A stretch of DNA of 64,000 nt from Arsenophonus sp048493715. Lineage in GTDB: Bacteria > Pseudomonadota > Gammaproteobacteria > Enterobacterales > Enterobacteriaceae. The stretch covers positions 1 through 64,000 of the forward strand of contig JBGDCZ010000014.1 of NCBI GenBank assembly GCA_048493715.1, in the 5' to 3' direction. Within the stretch, counting starts at the first letter, position 1, and each line of letters starts with the position of its first letter. The notes beneath the pieces were generated by a model that saw only the letters and a list, made by a program, of their open reading frames with translations, did not search any database and was not told where the DNA came from. The position numbers and the translations under genes were made by a program. Positions 56,439 to 64,000 of this stretch are shown here, piece after piece.

Positions 56439-58112
56439 TTATTCGCCTTTAGCTGCTTTGAACGCTTCAGCCATAGCGTTATTTGCAAAATTGGTATCTT
56501 CCTGCTTGTTCACAGAAGCAATTGCATCTTTTTCATCTGCTTCATCTTTTGCGCGAACAGACAAGGTAATGATACGGTTTTTACGATCAACACCAGTATA
56601 TTTAGCTTCAACTGTATCGCCAACGTTCAATACTTGAGTAGCATCTTCCACACGATCACGTGAAGCTTCCGATGCACGTAAGTGGCCTTCAACACCAGCA
56701 GCCAACTCAATAGTTGCCCCTTTTGCATCAACAGCAACTACTTTACCAGTAACAATAACCCCTTTCTTATGAGCAGACAGATAGTTATTAAATGGATCTT
56801 CCGCTAACTGTTTTATACCCAAAGAAATACGTTCACGTTCAGCGTCAACTTGCAATACAACAGCAGCAATTTCATCGCCTTTTTTGTATTCACGAACAGC
56901 TTCTTCACCTGCAACATTCCAAGAAATATCAGACAGATGAACTAGACCATCAATACCACCTTCTAAACCGATGAAGATCCCAAAATCAGTAATAGATTTT
57001 ATTTTACCTTCTACACGATCATTCTTATTATGAGTTTCTGCAAATTGTTGCCATGGATTTGGCTTACATTGTTTTAGACCTAACGAGATACGACGACGCT
57101 CTTCGTCAATATCCAATACCATAACTTCAACAACATCACCCACATTAACAACTTTCGATGGATGGATATTTTTATTAGTCCAATCCATTTCGGAAACGTG
57201 TACTAAACCTTCAACACCTTCCTCGATTTCAACAAAACAACCATAATCAGTAAGATTAGTTACTCGTCCTGTCAGCTTAGTGCCTTCTGGATAACGCTTA
57301 GCAATTGCTACCCATGGATCTTCTCCAAGCTGTTTCAGGCCTAAAGAGACACGTGTACGATCGCGATCAAATTTCAATACCTTAACATTGATTTCATCAC
57401 CGACATTAACAATTTCACTTGGGTGTTTAACACGTTTCCAAGCCATGTCAGTAATGTGTAATAAGCCATCAACACCGCCCAAATCAACAAATGCACCGTA
57501 GTCAGTTAAGTTCTTAACAATCCCCTTAACTCCCATACCTTCCTGCAAGTTTTCCAGTAACTGATCACGTTCAGCACTGCTTTCAGACTCTATAACAGCA
57601 CGACGCGAAACAACAACATTATTGCGTTTCTGATCCAGTTTGATAACTTTGAACTCAAGCTCTTTACCTTCCAGGTGAGTTGTGTCACGAACTGGACGAA
57701 CATCAACCAATGAACCCGGTAAAAATGCACGAATACCTTTTAATTCTACAGTGAAACCACCTTTCACTTTGCCATTGATAATACCAATAACCGTTTCAGC
57801 ATCTTCATAGGCTTTTTCTAAAATCAACCAGGCTTCATGGCGTTTCGCTTTTTCACGCGATAAAATAGTTTCACCGAAACCATCTTCTACTGCATCTAAC
57901 GCAACATCAATTTCATCACCAACCTGAATTTCTAGCTCACCTTGTACATTTTTAAACTGTTCTACTGGGATCGCTGATTCTGATTTCAGACCGGCATCAA
58001 CTAACACTATATCTTTGTCGATAGCAACAACAACCCCACGAACAATAGCTCCCGGACGGGTTTCAATACTCTGTAAAGATTCTTCAAAGAGTTGAGCAAA
58101 AGATTCTGTCAT
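56439..58112 (-). CDS. rpsA: 30S ribosomal protein S1
   Basis: 557 aa, the same as E. coli S1, the large mRNA-binding protein of the small subunit. Six S1 (OB-fold) repeats are visible, two for ribosome binding and four for RNA, e.g. GIVKNLTDYGAFVDLGGVDG, GRVTNLTDYGCFVEIEEGVE, GKIKSITDFGIFIGLEGGID. I chose the ATG giving MTESFAQLFEESLQSIE, as in E. coli; a TTG further up would add 17 residues. The leader upstream is where E. coli S1 represses itself. Complete and essential. Confidence 0.97.
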   Translation of the reverse strand: MTESFAQLFEESLQSIETRPGAIVRGVVVAIDKDIVLVDAGLKSESAIPVEQFKNVQGELEIQVGDEIDVALDAVEDGFGETILSREKAKRHEAWLILEKAYEDAETVIGIINGKVKGGFTVELKGIRAFLPGSLVDVRPVRDTTHLEGKELEFKVIKLDQKRNNVVVSRRAVIESESSAERDQLLENLQEGMGVKGIVKNLTDYGAFVDLGGVDGLLHITDMAWKRVKHPSEIVNVGDEINVKVLKFDRDRTRVSLGLKQLGEDPWVAIAKRYPEGTKLTGRVTNLTDYGCFVEIEEGVEGLVHVSEMDWTNKNIHPSKVVNVGDVVEVMVLDIDEERRRISLGLKQCKPNPWQQFAETHNKNDRVEGKIKSITDFGIFIGLEGGIDGLVHLSDISWNVAGEEAVREYKKGDEIAAVVLQVDAERERISLGIKQLAEDPFNNYLSAHKKGVIVTGKVVAVDAKGATIELAAGVEGHLRASEASRDRVEDATQVLNVGDTVEAKYTGVDRKNRIITLSVRAKDEADEKDAIASVNKQEDTNFANNAMAEAFKAAKGE

Positions 58113-58290
58113 AGTAAGATCTTCAAAAATTTTAATTTTAACTTCCATCCAACATCCTGCCAAATGGGTTTATTTTACATACCGCGCAACATTCCTTGTT
58201 ACAAAGCTTTATTTAATTTAACATAACACAAATTTAGTTTCACCAAAATATGTATATCAACTCATTATATGTCAGTATTGAGTATTATAA

Positions 58291-58977
58291 TTATAATAGA
58301 TAATATTTGTTTTTTTTCACATAAGCAAGCACCTGCTCAATGACTCCTTCAATAGATAACTTTGTGGAATCAAGGATCAACACATCTTTTGCAGGCACCA
58401 ATGGCGCAATTATCCTATTACTATCACGATAATCACGCTCTTTAATATCAACTAAAAGATCTCTGAATTTAACATCAAAGCCTTTTTCTTGCAACTGTTG
58501 CATGCGTCTACGAGCTCGCTCTTCAGCGCTAGCATCAAGAAAAATCTTTACCGGTGCATCGGGAAAAACCACTGTTCCCATATCGCGGCCATCAGCAATC
58601 AAACCAGGTTTAGTGCGAAATGCCCTTTGTCGACGTAATAGCGCTTCTCTAACACGAGGAAAAGTTGCTGCCAGAGATGCCGTATTACCAACAACTTCTG
58701 TCCGAATTTCATTACTAACATCTTCCCCCTCAAGCATAACAGCTAATTCTTTTTCTCTAGGTTCAAAACGGACGTCAAGATTAGCAGCTAAAGGAACTAA
58801 TGCTTCTTCTGACTTAATATCAACATGATGATGTAATGCTGCTAAAGCTAGAACACGGTATATGGCACCGGAATCAAGCAACTGCCAACCCAATTTATTC
58901 GCCAATGCCTGACATAATGTACCTTTACCTGCGCCACTAGGACCATCAACCGTGATAACGGGGGGTAAAACCGCCAT
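58291..58977 (-). CDS. cmk: Cytidylate kinase
   Basis: 228 aa (E. coli Cmk 227), which phosphorylates CMP and dCMP with ATP (EC 2.7.4.25). The P-loop is GPSGAGKGTLC (about 12-22). The NMP-binding insert typical of bacterial CMP kinases (about 60-110) is present, and the lid region holds IADGRDMGTVVFPDAPVKIF and RARRRMQQLQEKG. It lies 178 bp before rpsA on the same strand, the E. coli order. Confidence 0.96.
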   Translation of the reverse strand: MAVLPPVITVDGPSGAGKGTLCQALANKLGWQLLDSGAIYRVLALAALHHHVDIKSEEALVPLAANLDVRFEPREKELAVMLEGEDVSNEIRTEVVGNTASLAATFPRVREALLRRQRAFRTKPGLIADGRDMGTVVFPDAPVKIFLDASAEERARRRMQQLQEKGFDVKFRDLLVDIKERDYRDSNRIIAPLVPAKDVLILDSTKLSIEGVIEQVLAYVKKNKYYLL

Positions 58978-59148
58978 TATACTCCTCCTCTATGATAGAA
59001 TTGCATTTTTAGCAAATACTTTCTATCAGGCTAATAAGTACCCTATTATACTAAATTCATTCTATTAAGGAAAACAAAGAGATATTTAGCAAAAGTTAGC
59101 TGAATAAGCATCCTACCTGGTCGTTCATATTTATGCTAACCTTGCTGG

Positions 59149-60432
59149 CTAGTATCGATAACTCAATTTTTCTAGCTGATTAAAATAGTCTGGAAAAGTT
59201 TTGGCAGTACAATTCGGATCCAAAATGGTAACCGAGGTATCAGACAAAGCGACAAGTGAAAAACACATCGCCATGCGATGATCATTATAAGTTTCTATTT
59301 CTGCATGCTTTAATGAGTTAGGCGGTAAAATACGAATATAGTCATGCCCTTCTTCCACTTTAGCGCCAACCTTGACTAATTCTGTCGCCATTGCTGCTAA
59401 TCTGTCAGTTTCTTTTACCCGCCAGTTGTAAATATTGCGAATAACCGTTTCACCTCGAGCAAAAAGCGCCAACGTAGCAATCGTCATCGCAGCATCCGGG
59501 ATCGCATTCATATCCATATCAATACCGAATAATTGACCTCGTTGACATTCGATAAAATCTTTACCCCAACGGATGCGAGCGCCCATTTTTTCAAGTATAG
59601 CCGCAAATTGGGCATCACCTTGCAAGCTATCTTTGCCGATACCGGTCACCCTAACGGTGCCACCTTTGATTGCTGCGGCAGCTAAAAAATAAGAAGCAGA
59701 AGAGGCATCTCCTTCAATAAGATAATTACCTGGTGAAATATATTGTTGCCCAGCTTTAATACTAAATTGACAATAATGTTGATTTTCTACTTCAATTCCA
59801 AAATTATGCATCAGTACAAGCGTCATATCAATATAAGGTTTAGAAACAAGATCACCTTTTATTTGAATCGTTATATCAGTAGAGGCCAAAGGTGCTGCCA
59901 TTAAAACAGCCGTCAAAAATTGGCTAGAGACGCGGCCATCTATCGTAATATTACCACCCGCAAAGCCGCCTTTTATCCTTATGGGCGGATAACCATGTTG
60001 CTCCAGATAGTCAATATTTGCCCCACCTTGCTGTAGCGCATCAATAAGATGACCAATAGGGCGTTCTTTCATCCTGGGCTCTCCAGTTAAGACAATATCA
60101 TTATCCGCTAACGCTAAAACAGCACTTAATGGACGCATAGCGGTACCCGCATTACCCAGAAAAATCTCTAAGCCTTTTTTATGGCTAAAATAATGCCCGT
60201 AACCATTTACCATACATGAGCTACGATCATTGGATAATTGATATTCAATGCCCAAAGTTGTCAGTGCATTGAGCATGTGACGAATATCATAGCTATCAAT
60301 AAGATTAGTTAATACTGTCTGGCCCTTAGCTAATGCAGCTAACAATAGCACCCGATTAGAAACACTTTTTGAGCCAGGAAGATTGATAGTACCTGCAACG
60401 TAAGAAATCGGTTGTATTGTTAGGACTTGCAT
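59149..60432 (-). CDS. aroA: EPSP synthase
   Basis: 427 aa, the same as E. coli AroA, which joins shikimate 3-phosphate and PEP to 5-enolpyruvylshikimate 3-phosphate (EC 2.5.1.19) in the chorismate pathway. N-terminal LPGSKSVSNRVLLLAALAKG holds the Lys and Ser/Arg contacts. The glyphosate/PEP loop is LFLGNAGTAMRPLSAVL with Gly and Pro as in the sensitive class. The catalytic Asp (IPDAAMTIATLAL) and YNDHRMAMCFSLVAL are intact. I chose ATG 60430-60432 (MQVLTIQPISYVAGTI). It forms the serC-aroA pair, 113 bp after serC. Confidence 0.96.
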   Translation of the reverse strand: MQVLTIQPISYVAGTINLPGSKSVSNRVLLLAALAKGQTVLTNLIDSYDIRHMLNALTTLGIEYQLSNDRSSCMVNGYGHYFSHKKGLEIFLGNAGTAMRPLSAVLALADNDIVLTGEPRMKERPIGHLIDALQQGGANIDYLEQHGYPPIRIKGGFAGGNITIDGRVSSQFLTAVLMAAPLASTDITIQIKGDLVSKPYIDMTLVLMHNFGIEVENQHYCQFSIKAGQQYISPGNYLIEGDASSASYFLAAAAIKGGTVRVTGIGKDSLQGDAQFAAILEKMGARIRWGKDFIECQRGQLFGIDMDMNAIPDAAMTIATLALFARGETVIRNIYNWRVKETDRLAAMATELVKVGAKVEEGHDYIRILPPNSLKHAEIETYNDHRMAMCFSLVALSDTSVTILDPNCTAKTFPDYFNQLEKLSYRY

Positions 60433-60545
60433 TAACAGTAGACTCTCTAATAACAAATTGGGATATTTTATTTAAAACACATTTATATTCATTTCAGATG
60501 ATTGAACAATCTAGTCATCAATCTAACCATAAAGAATTATTCGAT

Positions 60546-61634
60546 TTATTTATTACGATGTTCAAAATCAAGCATAAAATTAACTAGTTTCTGTACACCA
60601 GCCAACGGCATGGCATTATAAATTGAAGCTCGCATACCTCCCGCAGCTTTATGCCCTTTTAAAAAAAGAAGCCCTTGTTGTTCAGCCGCTTTGATAAATT
60701 CACTAGCCAAATCAGGTTTTACCATTTGGAATGGAATATTCATTAACGAACGATTAGCTGGATCGATTCGATTAATATAAAATTGGCTATTATCAATCGC
60801 ATCATACAGTAATCTGGCTTTTTCTTGATTGCGTCGTTCGATCTCTTGTAACCCGCCCTGCTGTTTTAGCCATTTAAAAACCATTCCCGATAGATACCAA
60901 GCAAAAGTTGGTGGCGTATTATACATTGAGTCATTTTTAGCTAGTAAAGTGTAATCAAGGATAGCGGGTGTTGCTTTTCTCGCTCGGCCTAACAAATCTT
61001 CGCGAATGATAACTAATGTGATGCCGGCTGGACCAATATTTTTTTGCGCGCCAGCATAGATAACACCAAAACGACTGACATCAAGCGGCCGCGACAAGAT
61101 CGCTGAAGAGTAATCAGCAATAACGATTTTATTTGGCAAAAAATCAGGTAGTGAGTGGATCGTAATACCATCAATCGTTTCATTCGGACAATAATGAAGG
61201 TATTTTGCCCTGGTCGTTAATGACCATTGATCCATCGGCTGCACGCTTAAACCAGCTGATTTTTCTAGCCGGATATCAACCTCATTGACAGCACAATATT
61301 TTGCCGCCTCATGTGCAGCAGACTGGGCCCAATATCCACCAACAATGTAGTCTACTGTTTCATCGTCCTGAAATAAATTTAATGGCAATGCAGCAAATTG
61401 GCCTCTGGCTCCACCGTGACAAAAAAGGACTTTATAGTTTTCAGGTATTTTAAGCAATTCGCGCAGATTGTGTTCAGCCTCTCTGGCTATCTCCATAAAT
61501 GCTTCACTGCGATAGCTTATTTCCATTACCGAAACACCCATACCATGCCAATCACACAGTTCTTGCTGTGCACGACGCAAAACTTCTACCGGTAACATGG
61601 CCGGACCAGCGCTAAAATTATATACCTGACTCAT
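60546..61634 (-). CDS. serC: Phosphoserine aminotransferase
   Basis: 362 aa (E. coli 362), a class V PLP aminotransferase for L-serine synthesis and, with 4-phosphohydroxythreonine, vitamin B6 synthesis (EC 2.6.1.52). N-terminal YNFSAGPAMLPVEVL; substrate loop FCHGGARGQFAALPLN; PLP Asp in IADYSSAILSRP; the Schiff-base Lys in YAGAQKNIGPAG; C-terminal GHKAAGGMRASIYNAMPL. ATG 61634 (MSQVYNF) is preferred over a GTG one codon upstream, with GGGTGA before it. Head of serC-aroA. Confidence 0.96.
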   Translation of the reverse strand: MSQVYNFSAGPAMLPVEVLRRAQQELCDWHGMGVSVMEISYRSEAFMEIAREAEHNLRELLKIPENYKVLFCHGGARGQFAALPLNLFQDDETVDYIVGGYWAQSAAHEAAKYCAVNEVDIRLEKSAGLSVQPMDQWSLTTRAKYLHYCPNETIDGITIHSLPDFLPNKIVIADYSSAILSRPLDVSRFGVIYAGAQKNIGPAGITLVIIREDLLGRARKATPAILDYTLLAKNDSMYNTPPTFAWYLSGMVFKWLKQQGGLQEIERRNQEKARLLYDAIDNSQFYINRIDPANRSLMNIPFQMVKPDLASEFIKAAEQQGLLFLKGHKAAGGMRASIYNAMPLAGVQKLVNFMLDFEHRNK

Positions 61635-61878
61635 CACTCACCCTTTTTTACCTAATTAACTTTTTATATTATTCAATGTCTGATGAGGTTTTAACATTAT
61701 CGCTGACCGGCTGCAATAATTAATCTTTGATCGAAATAATATCCCGTTGCTATTTAAAGAAGATTAATTGCTGTATAAACAAAAAAACGTGATAGTTAAT
61801 TTAACTGAAAGATTAACAATAAATTTTTAATAGTATATTTGAAATCAATAAAATGCTGGGTGTAGGCATCGTAAGTTA

Positions 61879-63111
61879 CTAATATTTATCAAACATCGCT
61901 TGAATTTTTATTGGATCATGGGTTTTGGTCAATGCTAATTGTAGTAAAACCCGAGCCTTCTATGGATTCAAACGTTCAGCCATAATAAAGCCATATTTAC
62001 TATTATCAATTTCCGCATCACGAGTGATAAAACCGATTGGAACCCGACTAGAACGAACGACGCCAATTCCTTGTTTTACTGCATCAGCCAGTACTATAAA
62101 AATTTTATTATACATATTTATTTCCATTACCCACTATATGAACGTATCCCGTTTGCAAGGCTTCCGTTATTTTGACATTGACGATAGGTTGCAGCTCTAT
62201 ATCCGGCCTTGTTGCAGCCGATGCTGCTGGCCTCGATGAGATTCGCTGACTCACGCCTTATTCCTCCAACGAGCTTTATGCTCAAAATCAAATGTGGGGA
62301 TGTGTTCATCTCGTCCCTGCACTAACAATGCCTTGATAGCCATGACAGATAAATGACTTAGCAGGTAGTGCCGATACGTTTGAATAATTATAAACAATTC
62401 CAACTTTAGGTAATTTATTTGTTTAATAATATCAAAAATTGCTTTATCTGTTCTGGGTTGAGCCACAGTGAAATAATGCACCTTACCATTATAAATAAAG
62501 CCCTCCTGACCAGCATTAACCGCCTCAAACGCTCCCACATAATTAGTATTCATTTTAACAACATTGAGTCCGCTAAAAACTTTATCGTCCATGGCTAATA
62601 AGACAACTCGTTTGCCTGCTTCTTGATCAGTAGCAACGATAACGGCATTATTAAGATTTAACAGCCCGTCTGCGCCCAATGCGGTTGCAGGCTTCATCGC
62701 GCCAACTATCACAATAGGTTTATGACAATCGGTGGTCAAATCTAAAAAATAAGCTGTTTCTGTTTCCTCTAGTGTGTCAGTACCATAGGTAATAATAAAA
62801 CCGGCTGTTTTGTCACAATCGGCATTAATTTTTTTAGCTAAAGTTAACCACACCTGATCATTATAATCTTGCGAACCAATATTAACAATTTGTTCACCAT
62901 TTAAGATGTGCAATTTTGTTTATTTCAGGTAACGCATTATTAATGCATCAATACTCACTTTACCTGCTGTATATTGGGATCGAGTGCCAGAATCACCACC
63001 CCCAGCCATAGTCCACCCGGTTGCCAGTAAAGTAATCGTCGGTAAAGCCAAAACAGCATGGCTTGTTAATAACATAGCAGCAATAAACAAAGAAATATTT
63101 AACTTACCAAT
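61879..63111 (-). pseudogene. ansB: ansB periplasmic L-asparaginase, broken
   Basis: The minus strand rebuilds type II asparaginase (about 348 aa). Signal-like FIAAMLLTSHAVLA, then LPTITLLATGWTMAGGGDSG, where the family has ATGGTIAGGGDS (one Thr kept, a Gly changed to Trp). A shift near 62935, then EQIVNIGSQDYNDQVWLTLA, TYGTDTLEETETAYFLDLT (a small insertion beside the catalytic TDT), DGLLNLNNAV, then decay near 62400-62250. In the last part VRSSRVPIGFITRDAEIDNS, a TAG in place of Gln in LNPQKARVLLQ, and the end DPIKIQAMFDKY. The start is not certain. In E. coli ansB is not next to serC. Confidence 0.88.
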
Positions 63112-63295
63112 AATGAAGTTCTATTTAAAAATTTCGGGAAATTATATAAATAGCAAAACTTATTTCTGTGATGCTAAACAAAAACAGCAATTAACTTCAA
63201 TATTGAATTTGGCTGCTATGGCCGATGCGATGGCATAGAGAACAGCGCGAAAATCCCGTATTATTATCTTTTAGCCATTATAAGTAACCTAATTT

Positions 63296-64000
63296 ATGAG
63301 CCAAACTTTTATTCCTGGTAAAAGGATGCTGCACTAGAAGACTCTATTACCACTTTTCAACAGAAGCTTAAAAAACTCGGTTTTCATATTGAGGAAGAGT
63401 CTTGGTTAAACCCAGTGCCTAATATTTGGTCAGTCCATATCCTTTCGAGACTGTCCTTTATGTTTTACTAACGGCAAAGGAGCTAGTAAAAAAGCTGCTT
63501 TAGCCTCTGCCCTAGGCGAATATTTTGAACGTTTAGCCACCAATTATTTTTTTCTGATTTTTATCTGGGCGCTAAAATTTGCTGATGGCAATTTTGTGCA
63601 CTATCCCAATGAAAAGTGGTTTGCACTAACATCCGACGATCGTTTACCTGAAGGGATTTTGGATAGCAAATTACGCGCTTTCTACTACCCTGATAATAAT
63701 TGTCCGCTAACATGCTGATTGATTTACAATCAAGTAATAAACAACGTGGGATTTGCGAATTACCGTTTACCCGTCAATCCGATCAACAGACTGTTTATAT
63801 TCCGATGAATATTATCGGTAATCTATATGTCTCTAATGGTATGTCAGCCGGTAATAGCCAAAATGAAGCGCGAGTTCAGGCATTATCAGAGATCTTTGTG
63901 TGCCATATCAAATGCCGAACGGATCAGTTTGCCTGTTATTCCTGAATAGGGCATGAAACGCTATCCTGGCGTAGCTGAAGCAGTCGCTAAATTATTAGTA
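63296..64000 (+). pseudogene. ycaO: ycaO, broken (runs off the window)
   Basis: From ATG 63296, SQTFIPGK aligns with the YcaO start, then a 1-nt shift leads to DAALEDSITTFQQKLKKLGF and SWLNPVPNIWSV. Further shifts give CFTNGKGASKKAALASALGE, YFERLATNYFF, FVHYPNEKWFALTSDDRLPE, MLIDLQSSNKQRGICELPFT and VYIPMNIIGNLYVSNGMSAG, where it again breaks (after ALSEIFVCHIK). YcaO is the founding member of the ATP-using cyclodehydratase family linked to ribosomal protein S12 beta-methylthiolation by RimO. The E. coli neighbour of serC in this direction is ycaO after ycaP, so order is kept, with ansB between. Confidence 0.88.

Noticed and set aside
1..64000. Insertion sequences, prophage, CRISPR arrays or toxin-antitoxin systems
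   Set aside because: No transposase, integrase, phage structural gene, regular spaced repeats or recognisable toxin pair was found by reading; the pseudogenes show point, indel, duplication and inversion damage rather than insertions.

Overview
The window reads as a chromosomal segment of a host-associated enterobacterium undergoing genome decay. The DNA is AT-rich. Nearly every intact protein is a close full-length match to its Escherichia coli counterpart, and the gene order follows the E. coli 21-23 min region: serT-tusE-yccX-hspQ-yccU-mgsA-helD-yccS-sxy-sulA-ompA-matP-ycbZ-fabA-pqiABC-uup-rlmKL-ycbX-zapC-pyrD-pepN-pncB-asnS-ompF-aspC-gloC-ycbK-ldtD-mukBEF-cmoM-elyC-kdsB-ycaR-lpxK-msbA-comEC-ihfB-rpsA-cmk-aroA-serC-(ansB)-ycaO. 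About a third of the loci are broken by stops, frameshifts, small duplications or an inversion. This fits an insect symbiont of the Arsenophonus/Morganellaceae kind, but the genus is an inference.

Layout. Positions 1-3.8 kb are accessory and gene-poor: unrecognised short genes, a decayed two-domain secreted beta-barrel protein, two small secreted proteins (one His-rich and intact, one broken) and a damaged tRNA-Ser(UGA). From 4 to 12.3 kb, intact tusE, yccX, mgsA and helD alternate with dead hspQ, yccU, yccS (with an internal inversion), sxy/tfoX and sulA (still behind a full LexA box). From 12.6 to 17.3 kb lie ompA, matP (with a matS-like site before its start), the Lon-like ycbZ, and fabA with conserved FadR and FabR operators. 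From 17.3 to 24.9 kb a minus-strand block carries pqiA-pqiB-pqiC (pqiB split by one amber codon), uup and rlmKL. From 25 to 37 kb lie broken ycbX, zapC, pyrD, pepN, frameshifted pncB, asnS, an OmpF-type porin with a conserved OmpR-type promoter, and aspC.

From 37 to 48 kb lie gloC, ycbK, ldtD and the mukF-mukE-mukB condensin operon behind a dead cmoM that carries a 14-G tract. From 48 to 56 kb lie dead elyC, kdsB-ycaR, a broken cold-shock gene, lpxK-msbA and dead comEC. From 56 to 61.6 kb lie ihfB, rpsA, cmk, aroA and serC. The right end holds dead ansB and ycaO.

What survives is core: translation, lipid A and Kdo synthesis and export, unsaturated fatty acid synthesis, pyrimidine, aromatic and serine synthesis, chromosome organisation (MukBEF, MatP, IHF), and wall/envelope proteins. 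What is lost is dispensable or regulatory: SOS division inhibition, DNA-uptake functions (sxy and comEC), nicotinate salvage, asparagine use, YcaO, and tRNA wobble methylation. I found no insertion sequence, prophage, CRISPR array or clearly new system. The best leads are structural: the serT damage with cmoM loss, the yccS inversion, the matS-like site at matP, and the lone amber in pqiB. Several frameshifts sit in homopolymers and could be sequencing errors.
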